A DNA stretch of 64,000 bases, from contig OY762913.1 of assembly GCA_963666535.1 (NCBI GenBank), forward strand, positions 3,100,001-3,164,000, given 5' to 3'. The DNA comes from G963666535 sp963666535 (GTDB lineage: Bacteria > Bacillota > Clostridia > Oscillospirales > Oscillospiraceae). The number at the start of each line of letters is the position of its first letter. Position 1 is the first letter of the stretch. The translations under genes were made by a program, and so were the position numbers. The notes under the pieces are model-generated. The model saw nothing but the letters and a program-made list of their open reading frames with translations, was not told the origin of the DNA and did no database searches. Below are positions 25,861 to 33,418 of this stretch, piece after piece.

Positions 25861-26205
25861 TCACAACGTCAGTTCCACGGATAGCGTTTCCCCCTGCCAT
25901 TCCAGCGCCACCGTCAGGGCCGCGGTGTCTCCGTCCTGCGTCAGCGCCACAGCGGTCACCGTAAGATCGGTCTCTTCCGCCAGCGCCTCGGCCACATACT
26001 GCTGTGCCAGACTCTCCCGTGCACATGGCTTCTCCCGCATCACCAGATACAGTTTGCTTCCAAGCTCAGGCAAAAACGGAAACGCTCCCCGCCGCGCCGT
26101 CAGCCGCCACAGCACTCGCTGCAGCACCTCTTCCGCCCCGGCCACACTGGCGAATCCGCCCGCGCCGTCCGGCACATAATCTTTGTTTTTCAGCAGTAGT
26201 TCCAT
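25861..26205 (-). CDS. gp25/GPW-like baseplate wedge protein (XkdS-like)
   Basis: The 114-residue protein contains the GPW/gp25 pattern RRGAFPFLPELGSKLYLVMR, followed by helix and strand typical of this lysozyme-like fold. Gp25 joins tube/sheath initiation to the wedge and triggers contraction. Its position between the gpV-like and gpJ-like genes is the standard one. Confidence 0.8.
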   Translation of the reverse strand: MELLLKNKDYVPDGAGGFASVAGAEEVLQRVLWRLTARRGAFPFLPELGSKLYLVMREKPCARESLAQQYVAEALAEETDLTVTAVALTQDGDTAALTVALEWQGETLSVELTL

Positions 26206-26209
26206 CCAC

Positions 26210-26641
26210 TTATCCCCCTAATAGTTTCGCCACGGTTTTTTCAATCAGTTCTGTCAGCTCTGTACCGCCCACCATCAGCGTCCCCGTCACGGACAAAGTG
26301 CCATTGACCGTCGTATTCCCTGTAAGCTTTGCCCCACCGCTGTTCTGCAAGTAAAGCGACACCCCACCGTCTGATGCAATCAGCACCTCCCCCGCAGCGA
26401 TTTCAGTCTCAACCGCTCGACCGGCCACACAGGGCTTTTCCCGCTCTCCCCCAGTCTTCAGCACCAGCAGACTGTCTCCGGTTTTGGGTCTCCACTCATA
26501 CCCTCCCGGCGAAAAAACCGGCAGGCTGCGCCGTTCTCCGTCCAAATAAACACTCACATCATTTCCGCCAATGGTAACCGTTCCGATGTCAGCGGCAGTT
26601 TCTCTCTTTTTTTCTTTGTTTCCTTGCTTTGCAAGCCACAT
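26210..26641 (-). CDS. Baseplate spike / assembly protein V-like
   Basis: The 143-residue protein has a strand-rich first part (TVTIGGNDVSVYLDGERRSL, WRPKTGDSLLVLKTGGER, about residues 18-75) and a second part of short repeats (GVSLYLQNSGGAKLTGNTTV, NGTLSVTGTLMVGGTELTEL). That is the OB-fold plus beta-helix plan of membrane-piercing spikes such as gpV/gp45. It is small for the family and no metal-binding HxH apex is obvious. Position in the order supports the call more than sequence does. Confidence 0.65.
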   Translation of the reverse strand: MWLAKQGNKEKKRETAADIGTVTIGGNDVSVYLDGERRSLPVFSPGGYEWRPKTGDSLLVLKTGGEREKPCVAGRAVETEIAAGEVLIASDGGVSLYLQNSGGAKLTGNTTVNGTLSVTGTLMVGGTELTELIEKTVAKLLGG

Positions 26642-26651
26642 AGCCTTCTCC

Positions 26652-27602
26652 TTACATCACCGCATCCCGGTCACCCAGCACAAGTGTGGTCCAGGTCCCG
26701 TCTTCGTTTTCCTCCACGGCAGCCTCCATCACCCGGTAGGTTCCGTTGCGCCCCCAGTTGCTTCTGGACAAGCGGATCAGTTCTCCAGGCGCAGCAAGGA
26801 AGGCGATCGGCACCGTGATCTCAAGCTGTATCAGTTCCGCTTTTGACTTGTCCAGCTGGAACTGTCCGCTGTATCGCATAACCTTGTAGCTGCTCCTGCC
26901 TGGCATGGACAAAATCTGACGACTCTGTCCACCCCGGTTTTTAAAGGTAGTGTTCTCCACGCTTTCCACTGCCTGGCGCACCTTGTCCCGCACCAGCACC
27001 TCCGACAGCACACCGTATCGTCTGTCCCGGCACACCAATTCCGTTACCGGTGTGGTGTCGTCAATCTGCAGGGTTCCATTGTCTGTCCATTTGGTAAGTA
27101 AAAGTTCTCCTTCCCGGTTAAACCGGGGCGCCACCCCACCGTAGTAGCGCGCAAACTCGTATAGCACTGACCATTCGCTGCTCCCGCTGGAAACAGAAAA
27201 CCCACTCACAGCAGGCAGTGCTTCCCGGCCTCCTACCGCCACACCATAGGGCTCCACATGATCGCGCAAAATGTCCGCCACCGTGGCCGTCTGATAATCT
27301 GCGGCTTCGGCCTCATTGTCCAGCAGAAGTGCCGCCATTCCCCGCCCGCTGATCTCCAGCAGGCAGCCCTCTTCACACCAGGTAACCTCGCACTCATCCA
27401 CCACGCCGGAAAAAACCGTCTCTCCATTCTCGGTTCCCAAAAAGCGGATCGCGTCCCTCAAAACCAATTCTTCCCCGCTCTCCCAGCAGCACCGCAGCCA
27501 AAAGCTGTCACACGGTACGCCCGCCGTGTATTGCAGCTTCCACGCAAGCAGCGTCGGCAACTGATATTGGGTCCCATCGTAACAGGTTAAAACCCCAATC
27601 AT
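26652..27602 (-). CDS. Tail hub protein, late control D-like (XkdQ-like)
   Basis: The 316-residue protein contains LRDHVEPYGVAVGG, SSEWSVLYEFARYYGGVAPRF and a C-terminal segment RDKVRQAVESVENT, matching the hub (gp27/gpD) folds of PBSX-type phages. It would close the tail tube and hold the spike. It overlaps the preceding LysM gene by four bases. Confidence 0.82.
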   Translation of the reverse strand: MIGVLTCYDGTQYQLPTLLAWKLQYTAGVPCDSFWLRCCWESGEELVLRDAIRFLGTENGETVFSGVVDECEVTWCEEGCLLEISGRGMAALLLDNEAEAADYQTATVADILRDHVEPYGVAVGGREALPAVSGFSVSSGSSEWSVLYEFARYYGGVAPRFNREGELLLTKWTDNGTLQIDDTTPVTELVCRDRRYGVLSEVLVRDKVRQAVESVENTTFKNRGGQSRQILSMPGRSSYKVMRYSGQFQLDKSKAELIQLEITVPIAFLAAPGELIRLSRSNWGRNGTYRVMEAAVEENEDGTWTTLVLGDRDAVM

Positions 27603-28165
27603 CCCGTCACCTGCACCCTCTGTCCCACAGCAATCAGGTTCGGGTTTTTAATCGAGTTGAGTGCCACCAGCGCAGCCACCGTGGTGTTGTAGCTCCGGGC
27701 AATGGCCCACAGAGTCTCTCCCTTCACCACCGTATGGACGGTTTGGTTGGCCTTTGCCACCACTGTTTCGGATTGTGTAACCGCCTTCACTGCCTTCAGC
27801 GTGGCTGCACACTTGTCGCAGTCCTCCCAAAAGGTAAAGGAATAATTCACATAATCTGGCCGCGGCTCCTGCTTCAGGGTCAGTTCTACAAAATAAGCAG
27901 TCGTTGCCTGCCACACCGGGTGGCTCAGTGTTCCTGGCCCCGCATTGTAAAACGTGCTGACCAGCGCTCCAAATTGTTTGTAGGCGTCCTCCCCCACAAA
28001 TTCACCTTCCCCACTGATCACCCGAAAGGTGCGGCCCATGTCCTGCATCTGATACCGCCCAAATGGAATTTTGTGCGGCGCGACCTTTCTCTCGTAGGTA
28101 ATCGAATAGACTCTTGGATTGTGGGGCCAGGTATAGTCCTTGTACCGCATCGATGTCAAATTCAT
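27599..28165 (-). CDS. LysM-containing baseplate protein (XkdP-like)
   Basis: The 188-residue protein has a C-terminal LysM domain (about 140-186: HTVVKGETLWAIARSYNTTV and PNLIAVGQRVQV). It follows a strand-rich N-terminal part beginning MRYKDYTWPHNPRVYSI. In PBSX-like phages this gene sits between the tape measure and the hub gene. Here the upstream neighbour is not a tape measure but a short linker-rich protein. Confidence 0.85.
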   Translation of the reverse strand: MNLTSMRYKDYTWPHNPRVYSITYERKVAPHKIPFGRYQMQDMGRTFRVISGEGEFVGEDAYKQFGALVSTFYNAGPGTLSHPVWQATTAYFVELTLKQEPRPDYVNYSFTFWEDCDKCAATLKAVKAVTQSETVVAKANQTVHTVVKGETLWAIARSYNTTVAALVALNSIKNPNLIAVGQRVQVTG

Positions 28166-28189
28166 CTGTCGCTTACTCCTTTAAACCCG

Positions 28190-28747
28190 CTAAAACAGCG
28201 CAAATCCGCTGTCGTATCTCCTCGCATCCCGCTCTGCGGCACGGTCTATCCGTACCAGCAGCGCATCCCGTTGCGCAAGGGTTCCCGTCTGCCCCGCCGT
28301 CACAGCACGCCCCTGCTGTGGGGCAAATTCCCCCGCCGCCGGTGTCACAGGCTTCCTTTCGAGCAACCCTGCCATGTGATGCTCTCTGGCTGCCGTTTCA
28401 TATAGCGTCTCCGCTGTGCCGCCCAAATGCCCTTTCCCTGCGTCAACCCCTGCAATGTCTGCTCTCACCCTCTGCTGCCACTGGGCCCATGTCGCCTGTT
28501 CCGCAGTGTTCCCCGCTTTTTCTTCGGCATTCCCCGCGGCGCCGCCCGGAGCGTTTCCCGGGGTGTTCCCCACAGCGCGGCCGGGGACGGGACCTGTCTC
28601 CGTCTGCCCGTCCCCGGTTTGCTCCGCCATGCCGCGCGTCTCTTGTATGCCGCTAACCTGCTTCAGCTTTCGCCACAAATCCTCAGCGCCACCTTCCCCA
28701 TCTCCCTCTGCTGTCACCGTCTGCCAAAGTTCCTCCAGATAGTCCAT
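28190..28747 (-). CDS. Short linker-rich tail protein in the tape-measure position
   Basis: The 185-residue product starts MDYLEELWQTVTAEGDGEGG, has a Gly/Ala/Pro-rich middle (residues about 45-90) and a helical, charged C-terminal half. No family is recognised. The gene lies between the tail chaperone and the XkdP-like gene, where a tape measure of several hundred to over a thousand residues is expected. It could be a drastically shortened tape measure or an unrelated adaptor. It starts inside the stop of the preceding frame (TGATG). Confidence 0.55.
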   Translation of the reverse strand: MDYLEELWQTVTAEGDGEGGAEDLWRKLKQVSGIQETRGMAEQTGDGQTETGPVPGRAVGNTPGNAPGGAAGNAEEKAGNTAEQATWAQWQQRVRADIAGVDAGKGHLGGTAETLYETAAREHHMAGLLERKPVTPAAGEFAPQQGRAVTAGQTGTLAQRDALLVRIDRAAERDARRYDSGFALF

Positions 28748-29040
28748 CACGGTGTATCACCCCTGCTCATTCTGAGGAATCGCGTCATGTCAAACCCAGC
28801 GTTTTCTCCGCCGTGCGCATCTTCTCTTCTAACGCCGCAAACCGGGCATCGCCGCTCCTCCGCCTCCTTCCGGCAGGTCGGGCACAGGCGTTCCAGCACT
28901 TCCTCGTCATCCAGCATGAGATTCAACACACACCACAGATAATCCCGGTCGGTCATTTTCTGGACGCGTTCCTCCGTGGGCAGCGCACCAAAACTGTGGA
29001 GCACACGCCATTCCAGGCGCTCATAAGGCGTGTGCTCCAA
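28747..29040 (-). CDS. Downstream frame of tail assembly chaperone (frameshift product)
   Basis: This frame has no ATG and no ribosome site near its upstream end; it begins at a TTG inside the chaperone gene. It continues that gene after a -1 shift at 29043-29049, giving SLEHTPYERLEW and so on. It encodes a helical segment and a zinc-ribbon-like CPTC...CPVC pair near its C-terminal half. The fused product would be about 211 residues. This mirrors gpG/gpGT in lambda and analogous pairs in many long-tailed phages. Confidence 0.8.
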   Translation of the reverse strand: MEHTPYERLEWRVLHSFGALPTEERVQKMTDRDYLWCVLNLMLDDEEVLERLCPTCRKEAEERRCPVCGVRREDAHGGENAGFDMTRFLRMSRGDTP

Positions 29041-29381
29041 GCTTTTTTTAGGTCGTCCACCCGCTCCTTCTCATCCTCCACGGATGGGTTTTCCCTGTGG
29101 TTAAACTCAGCCCATTGTTTGGCCAGTTGGGCAATTTTTTCCACGCTCATGCCGCTCAGTGCGGCTTCACCGCTTGCAAAAACAGGCTTACCGTGTCGTT
29201 CCAGCGCCCTGGCCAGAAGGCAGGCGTTGGAGCAAAGCGCTTTTTCCCGCTGCTCCGCCATCAGCGTCGCCGCCTCCCGTCTGGCCTGCATAACCTCCAT
29301 GGCCGAAAGCAGCCTCAGCTCCATTCCATTCCCGGCCGAAACACGGTCCGCACCGGTCAAAATTGATCTGCCCATGGTCAC
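28953..29381 (-). CDS. Tail assembly chaperone (XkdN-like), upstream frame
   Basis: The unshifted product is 142 residues, helical, with no known enzyme motifs, and ends CPRRNASRK. It starts at a GTG overlapping the tube gene stop, or at the ATG two codons later. Its place directly after the tube gene and before the tape-measure position is that of tail chaperones. At codons 112-113 (AAA AAA) it has a slippery run followed by a long stem, so part of the ribosomes should shift into the second frame. Confidence 0.8.
   Translation of the reverse strand: MTMGRSILTGADRVSAGNGMELRLLSAMEVMQARREAATLMAEQREKALCSNACLLARALERHGKPVFASGEAALSGMSVEKIAQLAKQWAEFNHRENPSVEDEKERVDDLKKAWSTRLMSAWNGVCSTVLVRCPRRNASRK
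28998..29050 (-). promoter_or_regulatory. Programmed -1 ribosomal frameshift signal
   Basis: On the minus strand CTAAAAAAAGC supplies a slippery A-AAA-AAA at 29049-29043. Four bases later GGAGCACACGCC (29038-29027) pairs perfectly with GGCGTGTGCTCC (29009-28998) across a 17-base loop, extendable by one T-A pair. A shift joins the two overlapping chaperone frames exactly as required. Confidence 0.85.
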
Positions 29382-29767
29382 ACCGCCGTTTCAATCCGTT
29401 TTGCCGCCACAACGGTCACTTTTTCCACCACCATGTCACCCAGTGTCGCGGTCTCTCCAATACTGCTCCATTGGCAGTCAGAGTAGATGATTTTCCGATC
29501 TGGTTTGCAGATCACCAGCGAAAAGCTCTTCAAGCTGTAAAAATCAATTCCGTCTCGAATCGCGGCATCGGTGGCATACAGCCGCGTCAATTCCAGCACA
29601 TGGCTGGTCTGCCCCGGCACTGTGGCCACAGGCTCAGACTCACCGAATGCCTCCACCGCTGTGCTGGTGCGGGTGGCCTTGGCTGTGTAACTCTGTACCA
29701 CAGCCACCTTTGTTCCTCCCACCTCAAGGTAAATGTCATTGCTGGTCGGAAATCCTGACAGTTTCAT
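29378..29767 (-). CDS. Tail tube protein (XkdM-like)
   Basis: The 129-residue protein is strand-rich, starting MKLSGFPTSNDIYLEVGGTK, with a central FGESEPVATVPGQTSHVLEL. Size and position between sheath and chaperone genes match the inner tube of contractile tails. It is separated from the sheath gene by 14 bases. Confidence 0.8.
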   Translation of the reverse strand: MKLSGFPTSNDIYLEVGGTKVAVVQSYTAKATRTSTAVEAFGESEPVATVPGQTSHVLELTRLYATDAAIRDGIDFYSLKSFSLVICKPDRKIIYSDCQWSSIGETATLGDMVVEKVTVVAAKRIETAV

Positions 29768-29781
29768 TCCTCATGCCCCCC

Positions 29782-30828
29782 TTAAACCGTAATGTGCGCC
29801 GTCAGCCAGATCTGGTTGAGCCCATGCGCTACTGTGAACGAAAACTCCACTACGCACACCGTGGCGTCGGTTGTCAGCGCCTGCGCTGTCACATTGTCGT
29901 ACCCTGTGATGATCTCGCTGGCCAGCTTGCTTTCCAGCAACAGAACGACCTGAGAGCGGATAGCTCCTCTGCTCTGCTCGGTGTTCTTGGCCCGCTGGAA
30001 GTTTGCCCGCAGCGAGCGGCGTATCGTCGGGATCACGTCGTCGATGATTAAAATGGTAGATAATTCCCGCCAGGTGGAATCCGCCTCTCCGCCCGTTGTG
30101 GTGCGGGTCGTCACGCCCCGGATCACTGATATCTCCCCGCCCACGCTCTCCAGCGGTGTCACGCCGCCGCGAATCAGCAAATCCACCTCGCTTTCGGTAA
30201 ATTTTGAGGACAAGCCGGTCAAGCCGGTCAGGGCTGCGCCGCCCAGCGGAACTGCCGGGTCGCTCTCTCCGGCGATGGCTCCCGCTACTGCGGCGGCCAG
30301 TGCCCCGCCGCCCGCAGTTCCCTCCTCCGGTGCCACCAATACCATGCGTTCACTGTTCAGTTCTGCCGCCCGCGCAGTCAACTGGGTTACCGTTTCTCCC
30401 GTACCGCCGCAAACCACCGCAATGCGCTCATTGCGTTCCTCCGAGGCCGCCTCCACCGCGTCCCGCAGCGCCTGCTGTGTGGCAATTTCCGTGCTGTCGC
30501 ATAGCACGATCGAAATATCCTCATATTCATTCAGCTGGGCAAACGCCGCGGCATAGGCCGCTTCTCCTGCGCCACTGGCCAGCGGCACCGCTACCACGGC
30601 GGCCGCTCCGTTGAGCAGCAGCAGCTTTATCCTCGCCGTCATCGCATCGTCAGCGCCAAACGCCGCTACCGCCGCGTCATATCTGGTCATCGTCACTGCC
30701 TCTCCCGCCGTGCCTCCACTGCTGACAGCGACCAGTCCCACCGTCTTTACTCCGTTGTTGCCGCTGACGATGCTGGAAACGTCGTAGGAGGAATACACCC
30801 CCGGGCGCTCATGTGTTGTAACACTCAT
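29782..30828 (-). CDS. Contractile tail sheath protein (XkdK-like)
   Basis: The 348-residue protein starts with the sheath arm THERPGVYSSYDVSS. It has an Ala/Gly-rich middle and the conserved late region GGEISVIRGVTTRTTTGG, WRELSTILIIDDVIPTIRRS. It ends with a strand arm. It is clearly shorter than typical PBSX-like sheaths of about 440-470 residues, so a surface domain may be missing. Sheath arms interlock and contract to push the tube. Its ATG overlaps the preceding stop. Confidence 0.88.
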   Translation of the reverse strand: MSVTTHERPGVYSSYDVSSIVSGNNGVKTVGLVAVSSGGTAGEAVTMTRYDAAVAAFGADDAMTARIKLLLLNGAAAVVAVPLASGAGEAAYAAAFAQLNEYEDISIVLCDSTEIATQQALRDAVEAASEERNERIAVVCGGTGETVTQLTARAAELNSERMVLVAPEEGTAGGGALAAAVAGAIAGESDPAVPLGGAALTGLTGLSSKFTESEVDLLIRGGVTPLESVGGEISVIRGVTTRTTTGGEADSTWRELSTILIIDDVIPTIRRSLRANFQRAKNTEQSRGAIRSQVVLLLESKLASEIITGYDNVTAQALTTDATVCVVEFSFTVAHGLNQIWLTAHITV

Positions 30829-31325
30829 TTTTCTTGTACCCCTCTCACTTCAAAATCTGTAAAGGTGCCGCCCTCATCGCAAACAGCGTAAAGATATGCC
30901 GTGCATACCACCTGTGCCGTACGTTTGAACAGCCCCTCGCTCTGGTCGTATGTCGTCTCCCCACAGGAGAACGTCTTCACCGCAAGTCCCTCCGGTGTCC
31001 CTGCCTGAAGCGCATTCGCCAGGCGGTCAAACGCCGTCTGAAGCTCCGCCGCCCCCACGTTCTGCGTTGCGTAGAGATCCAGTCCGAACTCCACTTCCGC
31101 TTTTTTCCCGTACAGTTCCTCCCAGCTTTGGCTTTCATCGTTGTACCGTTCCCCTAAGTAGTCCTTGAATCCAGAAGGACCGGCTGCGCAGGAGCGCAGG
31201 GATACCGCCACCACAGCGCCATCCCTGCGCAGCCGCTTTTCATGGGGCCACGCAGTCACGGCTCTCAGTCCCTGCGCCTGCAAATACGCGGCCATTCTCT
31301 CCCGCAGGGTATCCAATCCAGTCAT
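30825..31325 (-). CDS. Probable tail terminator / tail completion protein
   Basis: The 166-residue protein starts MTGLDTLRERMAAYLQAQ and has a mixed alpha/beta middle with FKDYLGERYNDESQSWEELY and a late KRTAQVVCTAYLYAVCDEGG. No motif is decisive. Its place between the head-closure gene and the sheath gene is that of the tail terminator (XkdJ region). Stop and start overlap on both sides. Confidence 0.55.
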   Translation of the reverse strand: MTGLDTLRERMAAYLQAQGLRAVTAWPHEKRLRRDGAVVAVSLRSCAAGPSGFKDYLGERYNDESQSWEELYGKKAEVEFGLDLYATQNVGAAELQTAFDRLANALQAGTPEGLAVKTFSCGETTYDQSEGLFKRTAQVVCTAYLYAVCDEGGTFTDFEVRGVQEK

Positions 31326-31663
31326 CGCTCACCCTCATCTCTTGGGGTCAGCACCCCCCACCAATGAGACAGCGTCCCCCCAGTGTAAATGGGCTGCGCC
31401 GCCTGCACGGTATAGGCCTGTCCCATCCATGTTACCCATCCACCCTCCATATCCACCATGGACAAAGTCGGCTCTCCCAAATAAAGAAACCGATCCCGTC
31501 TGCGCAGACCCAGGGGCGTTGGAACTTCCTGTTTCCAGTCCTCTCGCCGGTCAAGCACCGGCTGGATAAATGCCTTGCCCGTTTTTTCTGTGCCGTCGGG
31601 ATCGTGCACCGTCACTGCCTGCCCCCACTGTGCCACAACCCGGTCAAACGCTCCATCCATCAT
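31322..31663 (-). CDS. Probable head-closure (stopper) protein
   Basis: From the ATG at 31663, which overlaps the previous stop (TGATG), the 113-residue product is strand-rich with LDRREDWKQEVPTPLGLRRR and VTWMGQAYTVQAAQPIY. That is the short beta-barrel size seen in head-closure proteins. A GTG twelve codons earlier is less likely. The function is inferred from position. Confidence 0.5.
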   Translation of the reverse strand: MMDGAFDRVVAQWGQAVTVHDPDGTEKTGKAFIQPVLDRREDWKQEVPTPLGLRRRDRFLYLGEPTLSMVDMEGGWVTWMGQAYTVQAAQPIYTGGTLSHWWGVLTPRDEGER

Positions 31664-32028
31664 CAGCCCTGCGCCCCCATAAAGCAAAAGCCGCTGCACT
31701 GCGTATAGGGTGCCATCAGCAGCTCCGCCTGTCTCCGCAGCGCGTCAGCCCGTTTTGCCTGGCTGCCCGCGGCTCCCTGCCGAATGGTCAGGCTGCCCGC
31801 GGTAAATGCCTCGGTCTCTCCGGTGCTCCGCCCGGCACAAATGCCCGCCAAGGCCAGCCATGCGCTGGCGCAGAGGAATGCGTCCTCGCACTCCTCTGCC
31901 GTCACGCCGTCCTTCAGGCGGCCGGTCAGCCCGGCCTCCGCCGCTTGGCATAGGCGAAGCAATACCTCATCCGTATCATCGCCCAGTCCGCCCAATGCCT
32001 TTGCCAGCGCAAAGATATCCTGCGTCAT
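31663..32028 (-). CDS. Probable head-tail connector (gp6-like)
   Basis: The 121-residue mainly helical protein (IFALAKALGGLGDDTDEVLL, CEDAFLCASAWLALAGICAG) lies directly after the capsid gene, the usual place of the adaptor that docks onto the portal. It overlaps the capsid stop by four bases. Sequence alone does not prove the call. Confidence 0.55.
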   Translation of the reverse strand: MTQDIFALAKALGGLGDDTDEVLLRLCQAAEAGLTGRLKDGVTAEECEDAFLCASAWLALAGICAGRSTGETEAFTAGSLTIRQGAAGSQAKRADALRRQAELLMAPYTQCSGFCFMGAQG

Positions 32029-33038
32029 TCGACCTCCAGCACCTTGGCGGCATCGGCAAACAGCTTGGCAAAGCCGCTGATGGTGGTAATGGCGGCGCGC
32101 TCCAGCTGGCGATCAATCAGCTTGTCATATTCCACCATCACGTCGCTGCCCTGCACCATTTCCAACGCATAGTTCTTGTCCAGTCCGATGATCTTGCCGC
32201 TACCCAGGGCAGAGGTGCGCAGCAGCTGCGCGCCCAGCGGCGTTGCCAGTTTGCCGGTACCCTGAAAATTCAGTCCGGTCAGGGGATTCTGGAATTCTTC
32301 CAGCTTCAGCATCTGCAGCATCACGTCGTTGGATACCAGCAAGGTGTTCAGCTCATAGGGATCAAATGCAGCCCAAAGATCCACCAGGTCGTCATAGGTC
32401 AGCACGCCCGACACAGATACATTCAGCTTCTCCGCTGCGTTTTTGTTTCCATCTCCATTTGCCAAAACATCGATGGCGTCTTCCAAATGCATCCGGTTGA
32501 TGTGCGCGCCGATCTGTCGCAGTGTCACAGAAAACAGATCCAGCTTCTGATAGCGGATGGCCTCATAGGATGCCACCAGCATGCGGCCCCTCTTGTGTAG
32601 CTGCACCAGGTTCTCCTGTACCTTCACCGTGGTGGCCGGAATCGCCGCCCCCTCTTCCACGCGGCGCAGCTGCTTCTCCTCATCGGGTACGGAGGCAATG
32701 GAGCGGTAATCCATGCCGTCGAATCGGGTTACCGTAGCGGTAATTGCGGGCAGGATGTTGCTCTCCTCCATGCCCTGGCGAACCGAACGTGCGATGTACT
32801 CGGGAAACAGAACCGCGGAATCAGAGGTACGGAAAAATTTCTCCACCACGTCGCTGCCCGCGCCCTTTACCTTGATGTCAAAGCGCTTCAGCTGACGCTG
32901 GAAGGCGTCCATGCCCTCGGCATCCGTGCCTTTATACTGTTCGCTGGGGTCCTGTGCCTCCAGCACCTGGGTAAACGAGCACCCTGCCTGGCTGTACATT
33001 CCCTTGTCCAGCTTCAGCTCATTAAAATGATATGTCAT
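32025..33038 (-). CDS. Major capsid protein
   Basis: The 337-residue product starts at the ATG at 33038 behind AGGAGGAATTTAGGAAT. It has the HK97-type plan: an N-terminal arm, FRTSDSAVLFPEYIARSVRQ, a beta-hinge and EAIRYQKLDLFSVTLRQIGA in the axial domain. The late GLDKNYALEMVQGSDVMVEY and DRQLERAAITTISGFAKLF resemble XkdG-like capsids. The frame runs 31 codons further upstream but without a site. It indicates a DNA-filled head rather than a headless tailocin. Confidence 0.85.
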   Translation of the reverse strand: MTYHFNELKLDKGMYSQAGCSFTQVLEAQDPSEQYKGTDAEGMDAFQRQLKRFDIKVKGAGSDVVEKFFRTSDSAVLFPEYIARSVRQGMEESNILPAITATVTRFDGMDYRSIASVPDEEKQLRRVEEGAAIPATTVKVQENLVQLHKRGRMLVASYEAIRYQKLDLFSVTLRQIGAHINRMHLEDAIDVLANGDGNKNAAEKLNVSVSGVLTYDDLVDLWAAFDPYELNTLLVSNDVMLQMLKLEEFQNPLTGLNFQGTGKLATPLGAQLLRTSALGSGKIIGLDKNYALEMVQGSDVMVEYDKLIDRQLERAAITTISGFAKLFADAAKVLEVE

Positions 33039-33060
33039 ATTCCTAAATTCCTCCTCTTTC

Positions 33061-33402
33061 TTACAGACAAATAACGGCCGTGCCGGCCGCGGCATCCACG
33101 GATACCACCAGATAGCTCCCGCCATTGGCATTCCCTGTCACGCCGCCGGTCCCATTGGCCGCCAAATGACAAAAGCCCACCGTCAAGGTTCCGGTATAGG
33201 GCAGCATGATAAAGCCTCTCACCTGTACGCCGGCAAACCCCTTCTCATTGGACAGCGCAACGCCGCAGAAGCGGTCGCCCTCGCTGCACGCACCCACGGT
33301 TCCATCCCCCGTCATCTTAACGGGCCGCTGTGCCACCACGCTGCTCTCCGCGTAAAACGTGGCTGTCATTGCTCCAATTTCCTCAAAAGATACCTTGTTC
33401 AT
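33061..33402 (-). CDS. Small capsid-associated (decoration-like) protein
   Basis: The 113-residue protein is strand- and Gly/Thr-rich (GTVGACSEGDRFCGVALSNE, GGSYLVVSVDAAAGTAVICL), a composition seen in DUF2190-like head decoration proteins that lie between protease and capsid genes. It starts at ATG behind an AGGAACGAGC site. Its role is inferred from position. Confidence 0.55.
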   Translation of the reverse strand: MNKVSFEEIGAMTATFYAESSVVAQRPVKMTGDGTVGACSEGDRFCGVALSNEKGFAGVQVRGFIMLPYTGTLTVGFCHLAANGTGGVTGNANGGSYLVVSVDAAAGTAVICL

Positions 33403-33418
33403 GCTCGTTCCTCCTTCA

